Of a stretch of 64,000 nt of DNA, positions 18,042 to 28,186 are shown piece by piece; positions within the stretch are counted from its first letter, which is position 1; the number at the start of each line of letters is the position of its first letter. Origin of the DNA: Dyadobacter sp. SG02 (GTDB lineage Bacteria; Bacteroidota; Bacteroidia; Cytophagales; Spirosomataceae); assembly GCF_900109045.1 (NCBI RefSeq), contig NZ_FNYL01000018.1, forward strand, positions 105,450-169,449. Reading direction: 5' to 3'. Position numbers and translations under genes: made by a program. The notes under the pieces are model-generated. The model was not told the origin of the DNA and searched no databases. It worked only from the letters and a program-made list of their open reading frames with translations.

Positions 18042-19378
18042 TAATGTACACTGAAAACTTCGCCGATCTCCTCCAGGGTCTTTCCTTTGGTTTCCCTGAC
18101 TTTAAGCCAGGTAAATAGCAACCCGGCGAAGCAAATGGCGGAATAGATGTAAAAAGTATGGTCTTTAAATTTTTCAAAAAGGATCGGGAACGTGAACACG
18201 AGCACGAAATAGGCCGCCCACAGGCATAGCACTGCGACAGTCGAGGCCTGGCTTCGAATCTGGTTTGGAAAGATTTCCGAAATGAGGACCCAGGTTACCG
18301 GCGCCAAAGTCATCGCATAAATTCCAATGGCTGCCAGTAAAAACCAGGCCACGTCCGGCGAGTTCTTGGCCAGCATCATCGCTACGATAATATAGATTAC
18401 CGCCAGGCCCCCCGCACCGATGAGCATGAGCGGTTTGCGGCCCAATTTATCTACCAGTAGCATGGCGGCTATGGTGAAGACCAAATTAATACCTCCTATA
18501 AAAATCGTTTGTAACAGCTGCCCATCTTGCGAGACGCCAATACTGTGGAAAATCTTGGGGGTATAGTTAAAAACGACGTTGATCCCGCAGAGTTGTTGAA
18601 AAACGGCCAGGGCAATACCCGTTAACACAATGGGGAAGAAGGCTTTTTTAAAAACATCCATATAGCTTCCCTGTTTCTTGTTGCCAATCATCGAGGCGCG
18701 TATTTTTTCCAAACCGTCCTGCATGTAGGCCTGGTTGCCAATCTTGCCGAGCACTTGCTCGGCTTTTTCAGCGTGTCCGGCCATCAGCAGCCATCGTGGG
18801 CTTTCCGGTAAAAAGATCGCCCCGATCATAAAGGCAACCGAAGGCACAGCCCCCAACCCAAACATCCAGCGCCACGAATCATCCCCGTGGTTGCGAAGAC
18901 TGTAATTCACAAGATTTGTAATTAGAATGCCGATTACAACGGTAAGCTGGTTGATGGCCACCATCCGGCCGCGCAAATGAGCCGGGGCTATTTCAGCGAT
19001 GTAAACCGGGGAAAGCATTGAGGCCATTCCAACTCCAATCCCTGCCACAAAACGGAAAGCGATAAATGCATTGCGGTCCGGTGCGAGGGCCATTGCGATG
19101 GAGGAAATGCCAAAAATTGCTGCGGCGAGCAATAAACCCGGACGCCTGCCGTAACGGTCTGAAATCGAACCTGCAACGATACAGCCCAAAATTGCGCCCA
19201 GCGCCAGACTGCCTGTGGCAAATCCTTCCCAATACACATCCAGCCCAAATTGCTGGTGCAAAAACGGCAAAGCACCGGCGATTACGGCGAAATCAAAGCC
19301 AAAAAGATAACCACCCAGGGCGGAAATCAGTGAAATGCCCAGTATATAGGAACTGTTGTATGCGGGAGCCTCATTCAT
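18041..19378 (-). CDS. MFS sugar porter, probable galactose:H+ symporter
   Basis: 445 residues with 12 predicted membrane helices. Sugar-porter signatures are present: GSISDRYGRRPGLLLA after helix 2, GVGMASMLSPVYIAEIAP, the PESPRWLL motif before the central loop, and VDKLGRKPLM in the second half. It sits between galK and galT, overlapping the latter by one base, and should import galactose (or a related hexose) across the inner membrane. The xylose/arabinose porter subgroup looks similar, so specificity rests on context. Confidence 0.92.
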   Translation of the reverse strand: MNEAPAYNSSYILGISLISALGGYLFGFDFAVIAGALPFLHQQFGLDVYWEGFATGSLALGAILGCIVAGSISDRYGRRPGLLLAAAIFGISSIAMALAPDRNAFIAFRFVAGIGVGMASMLSPVYIAEIAPAHLRGRMVAINQLTVVIGILITNLVNYSLRNHGDDSWRWMFGLGAVPSVAFMIGAIFLPESPRWLLMAGHAEKAEQVLGKIGNQAYMQDGLEKIRASMIGNKKQGSYMDVFKKAFFPIVLTGIALAVFQQLCGINVVFNYTPKIFHSIGVSQDGQLLQTIFIGGINLVFTIAAMLLVDKLGRKPLMLIGAGGLAVIYIIVAMMLAKNSPDVAWFLLAAIGIYAMTLAPVTWVLISEIFPNQIRSQASTVAVLCLWAAYFVLVFTFPILFEKFKDHTFYIYSAICFAGLLFTWLKVRETKGKTLEEIGEVFSVH

Positions 19379-19421
19379 AAGTATTTATGTTTTATTAGTA
19401 TCAAAATGAGTGTTCTGCTTG

Positions 19422-20579
19422 TTACAAGAGTGAAGTTCCGTCGGCGGTTATGACCTGGTAGACGTCCGCACTTTTGTTCATCTTTTGTTGATAGGCACCG
19501 GTGACCGTTTCTATCACTTCCCCTAGAAATCCGTCTTTGATCAGGTTAATAGTGCAACCCCCAAACCCCCCTCCTACCATACGCGCACCCTGGACAGCGG
19601 GATGGGTACGTGCAACGTCTGCCAAGAAATCGAGTTCTGGGCAGCTGACTTGGTAAGACTGGCTCAAACCCACATGAGTGTCATTTAATTTGCTGCCTAA
19701 TGCAGCTAAGTCACCTTTTTTCAAGTCGTCGCAAGCGGCCAGCAAGCGGGCGTTTTCGCCGAGCACATAACTACACCTTTTAAATACATTTTCAGGCATC
19801 CGGCCTGTAAAGTCCGCCAGTATTTGCGGGGTTACATCTCGCAAATCATGAAATGAAGGGTATTGGGACTGCATGATGGCGACCCCTTGTTCACACTCCT
19901 GCCGACGGACGTTGTATTCAGAGAAGGCTAGTGAGTGCTTCACATTTGAATTGAAAAGTACCAGATTGTAACCATCCATGAGCAACGGGACGTACTGGTA
20001 GTCCAGCGAGCGGCAATCCAGCAGGATTGCATGGTCTTTTTTGCCAAACATGCTTGCAAACATATCCATAATGCCGCAGCGCACACCTGCGAATGTATGC
20101 TCAGCCGCCTGTGCCATTTTAACAAGCCGCAGACGGTCCAAACCAGCGTCCAGCAGCTCATTAAGGCCAAATGCGACGGCACATTCGATGGCTGCCGAGG
20201 ATGAAAGCCCTGCGCCCATGGGAATATTGCCCGTCATCACCAACTCGAAGCCTGGCGATGTGTGCCCAGCACCCTGAAACTGGTCGGCAACGCCCAGGAT
20301 ATAGTCTGCCCAGGTGCCCGTAGGCGCCAGTTCGGATATATCTGCCTTGATCATTTGGCCATAATCGGCTGAATACAAATGGACTGCATTGTCGGTGCGC
20401 CGACGAATAGCTATATAGACGGCCTGACTGATCGCTGCCGGCAACACGTACCCATTGTTATAATCTGTGTGTTCACCAATGATGTTTATCCGGCCGGGCG
20501 AGCGGACGATCAGATCTGGGGCACCTTGGAAAGTGTTGTCGAACAGCTGGGCCAGCTCGTTTCTGGAAAGGGTTTGCAT
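19422..20579 (-). CDS. galK: Galactokinase
   Basis: 385 residues of the GHMP kinase family; phosphorylates alpha-D-galactose at C1 with ATP. The galactokinase signature GRINIIGEHTDYNNGYVLP is at residues 28-46, the ATP-binding GAGLSSSAAIECAVAFGLN at about 122-140, and the third GHMP motif GARMVGGGFGGCTINLI near 330. Length is standard. It lies in the minus-strand operon after the DUF5107 gene (48 bases) and before the sugar porter (43 bases). Confidence 0.97.
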   Translation of the reverse strand: MQTLSRNELAQLFDNTFQGAPDLIVRSPGRINIIGEHTDYNNGYVLPAAISQAVYIAIRRRTDNAVHLYSADYGQMIKADISELAPTGTWADYILGVADQFQGAGHTSPGFELVMTGNIPMGAGLSSSAAIECAVAFGLNELLDAGLDRLRLVKMAQAAEHTFAGVRCGIMDMFASMFGKKDHAILLDCRSLDYQYVPLLMDGYNLVLFNSNVKHSLAFSEYNVRRQECEQGVAIMQSQYPSFHDLRDVTPQILADFTGRMPENVFKRCSYVLGENARLLAACDDLKKGDLAALGSKLNDTHVGLSQSYQVSCPELDFLADVARTHPAVQGARMVGGGFGGCTINLIKDGFLGEVIETVTGAYQQKMNKSADVYQVITADGTSLL

Positions 20580-20626
20580 GTTAGTTAATCAATATTCTTA
20601 AAATCGCAGTGCAATGTTCAATTCGG

Positions 20627-23600
20627 TTAGGCAGGCGTCTGCACGCGGGCCAGCTGCTCGAAAAAGGGCCACATGTGCAGGTAGGTGGCCGCGGCCTGGT
20701 GATTTACATTGAGCGAAACCACTGCTTCCAGTAATGTTTTGGCAGCCTGATAATCGCCCAATCCAAGATATCCCAGGCCTTTCAGGTACAGGCAATGTAC
20801 CCGGTTACGCAGATCGAGATCAGCGTCGAAAACCAGCATGTCCGGCAAGGAAACCGCGAAATAGTCGATGCGTATCTGGTCGTTTTGGTGCGCATCGCCG
20901 AATTGGACGAACCGCTCAAAGATTGAGTGGGCCTTGTCGGGGGCATTGAGTTTGAGCCATGCCAGTCCTTGATAAAAAATCTTGTCGGGCTGCTGGTCGT
21001 TGTAGTAAATAGCTTGAACGGGCTCGCTGATGCCGACGGTGGCTTTTTGAAAATAAGCAATGGCTTGTACTTCCTGCCGCAAACCGTCATAAACCAATCC
21101 GGTCAAATAATCGATGTCGTTTTCCTGTGTCCCGTACAATTTGCCTTCCCCCAAATTTTCGGGATAAATGCGCGTAGCATTCAGTAATGCCAGTGCATTT
21201 TCATAATCCTGTCTTTGGATGGCCTGTTTGGCGAGCTCGATATGGCATAACAGGAACTGACCGAGTACTTTCCCTTCCCCACCTTCCCAGGGATGAAATT
21301 TGCGGGCGGCCAGCAATGTTTTCGCTTCCTCGTATTTGAAAAGGCTGTTGAGCAGTGTTGCGCCTTCCAGGTACAGGTCGTCGCGGTCGTTGACCAGCGC
21401 CGGGTATTGGTCCAGCAGTGCAAGTCGTTCCGCTGCCGGTTTGTTCAGGATTTTATACAGCTGATCGAGCTCCATCAGCACCCGGGCATCCTTGGTGTCT
21501 AATGCGAATGCCTTTTCGAGCAAGGTCAATGCTTCCTGCTTTTTGCCCAACTTGTTGTAATAAGCAAGCGAAAGGTTCCGGTATGGCGTCGCAAAGGCGG
21601 GTGCCAGCACGATTGCAGCTTCCCATGCGGCGATTGCCTCTGGATACTGTCTTTTGTCATACCACAAATTTCCTAACAGGTAATGGGCCTTACCATCGGT
21701 TGGGTTCAAAGTGATAGCGCTTTTCAGGATCGAGACTTCCTCGATCTTGTTGGGAAAGCACAAAGCAGGATTTTGCACAGCTGCATTTTGGTAATAATTT
21801 AAAGCTTTCTGCTCGTCCCCACTTTGCTGGGCGAACCATCCAAGGTAATAGCAAGTCAATGGGGATATTGTATTGCGGTCTTGCGCAAGCTGGACCTTTA
21901 GAACGTCCATTGCTTCCTGAAACATCCCGGCATGCGCATAGGTAAGCGCAAGCTCCTGATAATTCTGCGATGATTTACGCATTCGCTCTTGCAGCGTTAG
22001 CAGGAGCGCAGGGCTTTCGATATTTTGCTCGGTTTGAGTCCAATACAATTCCAGCAAGCAGCCGAAATTAAACCGGTCGATTTCCAGCGACTCCTGGGCC
22101 AGTTTCGTTGCAGCAGTATATTGCCCAGTTTTGCGTAGCAAAGCCGTTTTCAGGTGCCGCGCGGACGGACTATGATAATTTCGGATCAATGATTTTTCGA
22201 CCAGTTTTAAAGCCTGAACCCACTGTTGCTGATGCGCTGCAATGCGCGCCAGCAGCAGGAATGCGCTGTGTTGGAAAGCATCATTCCAGGTCGCTTTGAA
22301 AAATGCATCGTATGCGGCCTTGTATTCCTGCTGAAAAAACAGCGAAAGGCCCAGGTTGTAATGCGGCTCGCCATCGTAAGGGTTTGGGTTGCGTTTCAAC
22401 AGTGTTGCAATGGCTTTTTCGAAGTAAGGCTGTGCCTTCGCGAATCGCCCACGACGCAGCAGCAGGAGCCCCATCGCATTGTTGCAACGCACATCTTGCG
22501 GGCTTCTCCTCAGGGCTTCCTCATAGTAATGCTCTGGCTTGAATGTCGCATGCCGGTACTGTTCCAGATGTATACCGTTCAGGTACAAATCTTCGATCTG
22601 CTCAATATCAGCAGGCATTTTGGCTGCCGTGGCTGCTTTGGGTATCTCCCTTTCAATATCTGTTGGTTCGGGTTGCCAGCTGATGAGCTCATTACCGTTG
22701 TTATCGGTTACCAGTAATTTCCAAAGTTCGGGTTTTGATGCTTCATCGATGTTTACGACTGTTTCAAAAATGTCAGCAGGAGAAATCGTGGATGTGAATT
22801 CAACTACTTTCTCTTCATTTCTAAGTAGCGTAATCAGTGCGTTTTCATATAATGCGGTCGCATATACTTTGATCAAAACCTGATTATCGACAAATTCCAG
22901 ATTCAATGCCGCTTCCTTGCTGGCATTTTTTACCACACCGATCTTAGCATAAGGCATAAAATACTGCTCGAAAGTTTTGCCTTCGTTGGGCTGTATCCAC
23001 GAGAAATCGGGCTGGTTATCGGTAAACATCCCGGTCATCAGCTCAATATATGGGCCGTCTTCATCTGTCAGGTTGCGGTCCCAGGCAAAACCGAAATCGC
23101 CATTGCCCCATGTCCATTGCTTTTTACCCGGAGAAACATGATGATCAGCTACGTGCAGCATACCAGCCTGCGTATCGTGCTCGTAGCAGCCCATGAAGTC
23201 GTATTGCGACTGGATCGCCATATACGAAGTGGGTACAGGAATGTTTTTGTAGCGTGAAATGTCTGTACCCGGCGCATAATCCACTTTATAATACTTTCCG
23301 GTCGCAATCGGGAAGTCCGAAACATCGCGCTTACCGTGGTCGAAAACGGCAAATACATCCGGCGGGAAAACCGATTGATAATCATCATTGACCTTTACGG
23401 CCGGATTAGCCCACCACAGGAAAGTCTGCGGGAAGGGTGTCGGGTTAAAAAGCTTACCCTGGATTTCAAGATAGGCTTTACCGGGGTATAAAGTAAAGCC
23501 GGCCATGCCTTTGGTCCGGAACATGATTTCGGTCTCGTTGACCCAGACGGTCTTACTACCATCCGCATTCTCGGCAATGGACAAATCGACCGGGCTGAAT

Positions 23601-23977
23601 GTGCTCGGGCGGTGATGCTGCGGCCAGTTGAACTCGATGCCGCCTGAGATCCACGGCCCGGCCAGTCCTACCAATGCAGGTTTGACGACCTGGTTATAAT
23701 ATACAAAATCACGCTGCTGCACCTTGTCCCAGGCGCGCTGAATGCGGCCGCCCAGCTCGGGCAGGATCATGATTTTCAGGTATTCGTTTTCGAGGAACAC
23801 CGCATTGTATTCCTGCTCGGTCTTCTGGTCGGAAATTTTTTCGATCACCGGATGTGGGTATACTACCCCGCTGCTACCCTGATATACCCTCTTTTCAAGG
23901 AACATCGGGTTCCTTTCGGGTTCACCAGCGCGATAGGTGGGAATTGTAATTATTTCGGCCCAAGCTGATACGTTCAT
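20627..23977 (-). CDS. DUF5107 domain protein with long TPR array
   Basis: 1116 residues. Residues 1-360 form the DUF5107 region, a galactose-mutarotase-like beta-sandwich with GGRIQRAWDKVQQRDFVYYN, GGIEFNWPQHHRPSTFSPVD and NGDFGFAWDRNLTDEDGPYI. Residues about 480-1110 are a series of tetratricopeptide repeats, for example NAMGLLLLRRGRFAKAQPYF and HYLLGNLWYDKRQYPEAIAA. No signal peptide is visible, so it is probably cytoplasmic. The biochemical role of the family is not established; the sugar-binding-like head and TPR tail suggest scaffolding or sensing. Its position inside a gal operon, between GH36 and galK, ties it to galactoside use. Confidence 0.88.
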   Translation of the reverse strand: MNVSAWAEIITIPTYRAGEPERNPMFLEKRVYQGSSGVVYPHPVIEKISDQKTEQEYNAVFLENEYLKIMILPELGGRIQRAWDKVQQRDFVYYNQVVKPALVGLAGPWISGGIEFNWPQHHRPSTFSPVDLSIAENADGSKTVWVNETEIMFRTKGMAGFTLYPGKAYLEIQGKLFNPTPFPQTFLWWANPAVKVNDDYQSVFPPDVFAVFDHGKRDVSDFPIATGKYYKVDYAPGTDISRYKNIPVPTSYMAIQSQYDFMGCYEHDTQAGMLHVADHHVSPGKKQWTWGNGDFGFAWDRNLTDEDGPYIELMTGMFTDNQPDFSWIQPNEGKTFEQYFMPYAKIGVVKNASKEAALNLEFVDNQVLIKVYATALYENALITLLRNEEKVVEFTSTISPADIFETVVNIDEASKPELWKLLVTDNNGNELISWQPEPTDIEREIPKAATAAKMPADIEQIEDLYLNGIHLEQYRHATFKPEHYYEEALRRSPQDVRCNNAMGLLLLRRGRFAKAQPYFEKAIATLLKRNPNPYDGEPHYNLGLSLFFQQEYKAAYDAFFKATWNDAFQHSAFLLLARIAAHQQQWVQALKLVEKSLIRNYHSPSARHLKTALLRKTGQYTAATKLAQESLEIDRFNFGCLLELYWTQTEQNIESPALLLTLQERMRKSSQNYQELALTYAHAGMFQEAMDVLKVQLAQDRNTISPLTCYYLGWFAQQSGDEQKALNYYQNAAVQNPALCFPNKIEEVSILKSAITLNPTDGKAHYLLGNLWYDKRQYPEAIAAWEAAIVLAPAFATPYRNLSLAYYNKLGKKQEALTLLEKAFALDTKDARVLMELDQLYKILNKPAAERLALLDQYPALVNDRDDLYLEGATLLNSLFKYEEAKTLLAARKFHPWEGGEGKVLGQFLLCHIELAKQAIQRQDYENALALLNATRIYPENLGEGKLYGTQENDIDYLTGLVYDGLRQEVQAIAYFQKATVGISEPVQAIYYNDQQPDKIFYQGLAWLKLNAPDKAHSIFERFVQFGDAHQNDQIRIDYFAVSLPDMLVFDADLDLRNRVHCLYLKGLGYLGLGDYQAAKTLLEAVVSLNVNHQAAATYLHMWPFFEQLARVQTPA

Positions 23978-24021
23978 GTCGGATATTGAATATTGGAAAA
24001 TGGAATGACTCTATATGTGTA

Positions 24022-26226
24022 TTATTGGAGTGTCAACAGCAGGGCGGCACTTTCAAACTCGTTGTACATCGTAAACTGCAAGCCGGTTGTCATCAGGAAT
24101 TCGCCGGTGAAGGTTTTGCCTTCGTAGGCGTCGAGCCTGCTGAATGTGGCTTTGTTGATTTCGGATATTTTGTACCGGGCTTCTTTTTTGAGGCCTTTCA
24201 GTTTGATCACTGTATTGTCTCCGTAAATTGATTTTTGTTGCAAATAGTTAAAAACCAATACACTATCCTGCTTCTCGCTTACATATGCAATGGCGGCGCG
24301 GTCGTGTGAGTAGGGCGATTGCAGGCGGTAAAGGTCGCCGTGCAGCACCACATTACGGACTTCTTTATACGTTTGAATGGCTTTCCTGGAAAACTCTTTC
24401 TCTTCCGGCGTCATTTGGCCCGGCTGCAAATCCATACCCAGCTTGCCCGACATCGCCACATCGAAACGGAATTTTAGCGGGGTTGTCCGGCCGGTCATGT
24501 GGTTTGGCGTCACCGAAACGTGGGAGGCCAGGCCGATGGCAGGGTAAAAATGGTTAGCGCCCCACTGGATTTTAATGCGATCGAGCGCGTCGGTGTTGTC
24601 GCTGGGCCAGTACTCCTGGAAATAAGGCATCGTCCCATAATCCATCCGGCCGCCGCCGCCAGAGCATACCATCATGGTCACGTCGGGGAATTTCTTGCGG
24701 AAACGGTCGAGTACTTTTATCAGCCCACGCGAATATTCGATAAAAATGTGTGACTGCTGGTCTTTGGGCAGATAAGTCGAGCCGGGATTGGTCAGGTAGC
24801 GGTTGCAGTCCCATTTCAGGTAGCTGATACCTTTATTGTCTGCCACGACTTTTTCTAAAACACCATATACATAATCCTGCACCACCGGGTTACTCAGGTC
24901 GAGGATGAGCTGGTTGCGTTGCAGGTCGATATCGCGGTGCGGCGCGGTGAGCACCCATTCTGGATGTTTTTCGTACAATTCGCTTTTGGGGTTCACCATT
25001 TCCGGCTCTACCCACAATCCGAATTTCAGGTTATACTTCCTGCATTGCTCGATCAGGTACGGGATGCCGTGGGGCAGCTTTTTGGTATTGACCTCCCAAT
25101 CGCCCAAACCTGCATTGTCGCCGTTGCGCGGGTAATTGTTGCCAAACCAGCCGTCATCGAGCAAAAATAACTCAAAACCCATGCTGGATGCGTCTTTGAT
25201 AATCGTTGAAAGTTTGGTTTCGTCAAAATCAAAATAGGTCGCCTCCCAGTTGTTGAGCAGGATATCCCTGGAAGCGTAGCCATCCTTGATACCGTACTTA
25301 CGAGCCCAGCGGTGGAAACGCCGCGAAACCTCGCCGCTGCCTTCGCTGCTGAATGTAAAAAGGAAGGCAGGCGTTTTGAAAACCGTATTGGGCGCCAACT
25401 GATATTGCGACGCAAACGGGTTCATGCCGGTAGTCACTTGCAGGCGTTTCTGATAATCCATTTCAAAACGGAACTGCCAGTTGCCCGGCCAGGCCAATGC
25501 GCCGGCAAATACCTCGCCATTATCTTCATCCATTTTCCCGTTCAGGGCCAGTAAAAACGATGGGTTTGTCATCTGGTCGGTGCGGACGCCGAGTTTGGAA
25601 TCCAGCACTTTTGTACCTTCGGTCAAAGCAGTTTCGACCGCATTGAACTCCTTGGCCCAGTCACCGTAAAAGTAATTGAGGTGCGGCGCAGGCGATTGGA
25701 ATGCGAAACTCGCGGACGCAAAGTTGTAGAGCGTAACGGGCGTTTTCTCCTTGTGTTCCAGCTCCATCCATTGCTCGATGATGTTCTGTTCCGAATACGT
25801 TTTGTAACAAAGCCGCACGTGGAGGGGGTAATAGGAATCTTTCAGATATACCGTCGTCTTGCTCACATTCGCATCGATTTTCGTGACCGTGTTGCGCTCG
25901 TACACCAGGCGCGTTGTGAGGTTTCCATCGGCGTGGGTTATGCGCAGCGCGGCGTCGGAGACATTGGTCCCGTAAGCAGGGAACGCGACCGCAGCCTGCG
26001 CCATGGCGGCTGTGGGCAAAGAATCGTTCATTCTCTTGCCGAAATACAATTGTTTTAGCTGCCCCTTATCATCAGCCGCTAATACCAGGGAATTTTCGAG
26101 CGTATTTATGCGGATTATCTCCTGCCGCTGCGCTTGCGCAAACATTTTCACGGGGTTTAAGAGCAAGTTCAGCAGCAGAAATGCGTTAATTGGGGCATAT
26201 CTGAAAAGGAAGGATGTTTTTTTCAT
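24022..26226 (-). CDS. GH36 alpha-galactosidase
   Basis: 734 residues with a signal peptide (about residues 1-31, ending FAQAQ). Domains: N-terminal beta-supersandwich (about 35-320), TIM barrel (about 325-640) and a C-terminal beta domain. The barrel shows LFLLDDGWFGNNYPRNGDNA, GLWVEPEMVNPKS, the nucleophile Asp in YLKWDCNRYL and the acid/base Asp in YWPSDNTDALDRI, all as in clan GH-D family 36. It should release galactose from melibiose- or galactomannan-like substrates in the periplasm. It is the first gene of the minus-strand gal operon, 44 bases before the DUF5107 gene. Confidence 0.95.
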   Translation of the reverse strand: MKKTSFLFRYAPINAFLLLNLLLNPVKMFAQAQRQEIIRINTLENSLVLAADDKGQLKQLYFGKRMNDSLPTAAMAQAAVAFPAYGTNVSDAALRITHADGNLTTRLVYERNTVTKIDANVSKTTVYLKDSYYPLHVRLCYKTYSEQNIIEQWMELEHKEKTPVTLYNFASASFAFQSPAPHLNYFYGDWAKEFNAVETALTEGTKVLDSKLGVRTDQMTNPSFLLALNGKMDEDNGEVFAGALAWPGNWQFRFEMDYQKRLQVTTGMNPFASQYQLAPNTVFKTPAFLFTFSSEGSGEVSRRFHRWARKYGIKDGYASRDILLNNWEATYFDFDETKLSTIIKDASSMGFELFLLDDGWFGNNYPRNGDNAGLGDWEVNTKKLPHGIPYLIEQCRKYNLKFGLWVEPEMVNPKSELYEKHPEWVLTAPHRDIDLQRNQLILDLSNPVVQDYVYGVLEKVVADNKGISYLKWDCNRYLTNPGSTYLPKDQQSHIFIEYSRGLIKVLDRFRKKFPDVTMMVCSGGGGRMDYGTMPYFQEYWPSDNTDALDRIKIQWGANHFYPAIGLASHVSVTPNHMTGRTTPLKFRFDVAMSGKLGMDLQPGQMTPEEKEFSRKAIQTYKEVRNVVLHGDLYRLQSPYSHDRAAIAYVSEKQDSVLVFNYLQQKSIYGDNTVIKLKGLKKEARYKISEINKATFSRLDAYEGKTFTGEFLMTTGLQFTMYNEFESAALLLTLQ

Positions 26227-26732
26227 TATTAATGTTTTACAAAATCTTCAAATGATGATGAATTAGGGGCCAAATTTGTCGCATTGGTTCTTAATCTGAA
26301 ATAGTACATCTTATGAAATAATGGACTATATTCTTGTTTTTTACGATGCCAATTGGCAGATTTCGCCCTTGTGAAATGAATGGGCAGAAGATTAGATTTT
26401 CATTAATTTGCCATGCCAACAGCGAAGTAGGTATTTAGTGTCAGGATCTTGCAGTATTTTTTCTAATTCCTATAAACTTTATTTTTGGTTTAACCTGCAA
26501 AGAAGACATTTTCTGGAATGGATTATTAATCGAATAAGTGGGCAATTTAGCCGACAGCGCATTGTTTGATTGGAGATTAGGGCTGTGGCCTTTACATGCC
26601 GGCTTCGAAAATCTATGCTTGTGTCTTTGTCGTCTCTGTGTTGAAATGGATGCCCTGTATTCATAGCAAGATCAAGGGGTCTTTTAAGGTACGTGATCGT
26701 GAACCCTAAAAGACCCCTCGCTTGCCTTATCT
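26227..26732. other. Intergenic region upstream of the gal operon
   Basis: About 500 bases separate the end of the sulfatase gene from the start of the GH36 gene on the same strand. They must contain the promoter of the gal operon and the end of the polysaccharide-utilisation transcript. Apart from the hairpin at 26675-26718 I see no convincing operator. A minus-strand frame at 26479-26745 overlaps the hairpin and looks non-coding. Confidence 0.4.
26675..26718 (-). terminator. Terminator-like hairpin after the sulfatase gene
   Basis: A perfect 12-bp inverted repeat, AGGGGTCTTTTA (26675-26686) with TAAAAGACCCCT (26707-26718), has a 20-base loop. It lies 15 bases after the sulfatase stop codon on the minus strand. 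The T run is within the stem rather than after it, so termination is likely but not certain. Confidence 0.55.
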
Positions 26733-28172
26733 TCACATGAGCCAAGAAAGACTAAGTTCGTCATGCATAGCCTTCTGACGTTGTATAAGCCTCTTTTTTA
26801 AATTGTCAAGAACCGGTTTGCTTGCAGGCTGATTTGCGATATCATGCATCTCCAACGGGTCTTTTTTCAGATCAAAGAGCAGGACCCTTGAGGTTTTGGG
26901 GTAAACGATAAGCTTGTAGCGGTCGGTCCTGATCATTCGCTGCAAGTCCATATAGCATCCGTAGATATCTTCGTAGGGACTTTTCAATTGTCGGTCCCTT
27001 ACGATCGGTAGCAAGCTATTAAAGAAAACATGGGATGGTTTGCTCACGCCGGCAAGCTCATAGCTCGTCGCCATTACATCCTGAAGGTAAACATTTTGAT
27101 CACGCCTTTGGCCCTGTGGAATGCCAGGCCCGCTAACGACCAGCGGCGGCCGGACACTGTGATCAAACATGCTTTGCTTGCCAAGTAAACCGTTATGACC
27201 GATTGCCAAGCCGTGATCTGCCGTAAAAAAGATGTAAGTATTCTCTGCCTTACCGCTTTTTTTCAACGCTTCCAGAATGCGGCCTACCTGTTCATCCATG
27301 TAGGAAATACTCGCATAATATTCTTGAATGTGCTTCTGAACCGCATACTTGGTCCTTGGAAACGGTGCCAGCTGTTCATCGCGCAAATCTTTGCCACAAC
27401 CCATTTCATCCTTGTAGGGATATTCAGCCACAAAGCTTTCGGGCACGATGATCTTGTTGACCGGGTAGCGGTCAACCCATCGCTTGGGCGCTTGGCGTGG
27501 GTCGTGCGGGGCGTTGAAGGCCAGATACATAAAAAACGGCTTATCTTTCCTGGATGCATCGGTCAGATAGTCGACAGCGTCGTCAGCGACGACCTGGCTC
27601 CAATGCTTACCACCTTGCCAAAAACCACCATATTCTTCTTTCCAGGGTTGCCACAGCGTATCTGTTGGGGATTGCGGCCGGTTGTAGCCTTGTGGTGTTT
27701 GATCGGCCATGCCTGGCCTGATATTCCTCGCATGATCGAACAGTTTGGTCGCATCGGTGGCCACGTGCCATTTGCCTGTCATATAGGTTTCATAGCCCGC
27801 GTTTTTCATTTGTTGGGGCCAGAAGCCCTGTCTGGCAATGAGGGGAGCATAATCCTTTTCCTGGTTCTTAACGTCCCACACCGACATCCCTGTCAGTAGC
27901 ATCGCCCGGCTTGCCACACATACGGCCCCGTGCCAGGCGCCCATGTTGAATGCATGTGTGAAAACTGTCCCATGATGGACCAGACCGTCAAGGTTTGGTG
28001 TGATTACCTGGTCATTGCCCAGTGCATGTACCGTGTTATAGCGCTGGTCATCGGTGAATATGATAATAATGTTGGGCTTGCCCGCAGGTTTACCGGGCCC
28101 TTCCCGTCGCCGGCCAGCGGTAGAGAGAACCAGCGCACTTAGTAAAAGAATTAGAAAGCCAGATCGTTTCAT
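26733..28172 (-). CDS. Sulfatase, type I (formylglycine-dependent)
   Basis: 479 residues with an N-terminal signal-like segment (about 1-20). Sulfatase features are FTDDQRYNT (metal-binding Asp pair), the formylglycine motif CVASRAMLLTG (Cys-x-Ala-Ser-Arg, Cys converted by a maturase elsewhere), MTGKWHVA (Lys/His) and FFTADHGLAIGHNGLLGKQS (metal-binding Asp-His). It lies 14 bases after susD, so it is part of the same operon and should desulfate a glycan bound by the SusCD complex. The S1 subfamily cannot be fixed by eye; choline-sulfatase-like and glycan sulfatases share this layout. Confidence 0.93.
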   Translation of the reverse strand: MKRSGFLILLLSALVLSTAGRRREGPGKPAGKPNIIIIFTDDQRYNTVHALGNDQVITPNLDGLVHHGTVFTHAFNMGAWHGAVCVASRAMLLTGMSVWDVKNQEKDYAPLIARQGFWPQQMKNAGYETYMTGKWHVATDATKLFDHARNIRPGMADQTPQGYNRPQSPTDTLWQPWKEEYGGFWQGGKHWSQVVADDAVDYLTDASRKDKPFFMYLAFNAPHDPRQAPKRWVDRYPVNKIIVPESFVAEYPYKDEMGCGKDLRDEQLAPFPRTKYAVQKHIQEYYASISYMDEQVGRILEALKKSGKAENTYIFFTADHGLAIGHNGLLGKQSMFDHSVRPPLVVSGPGIPQGQRRDQNVYLQDVMATSYELAGVSKPSHVFFNSLLPIVRDRQLKSPYEDIYGCYMDLQRMIRTDRYKLIVYPKTSRVLLFDLKKDPLEMHDIANQPASKPVLDNLKKRLIQRQKAMHDELSLSWLM

Positions 28173-28186
28173 AGTTTTGACAGACC

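Noticed and set aside
22226..22717. 163-codon + strand ORF
   Set aside because: It is wholly antisense to the DUF5107-TPR gene and its translation has no domain or composition of a real protein.
27195..27899. 234-codon + strand ORF
   Set aside because: Antisense to the sulfatase gene, whose motifs are all intact; a frame shadow.
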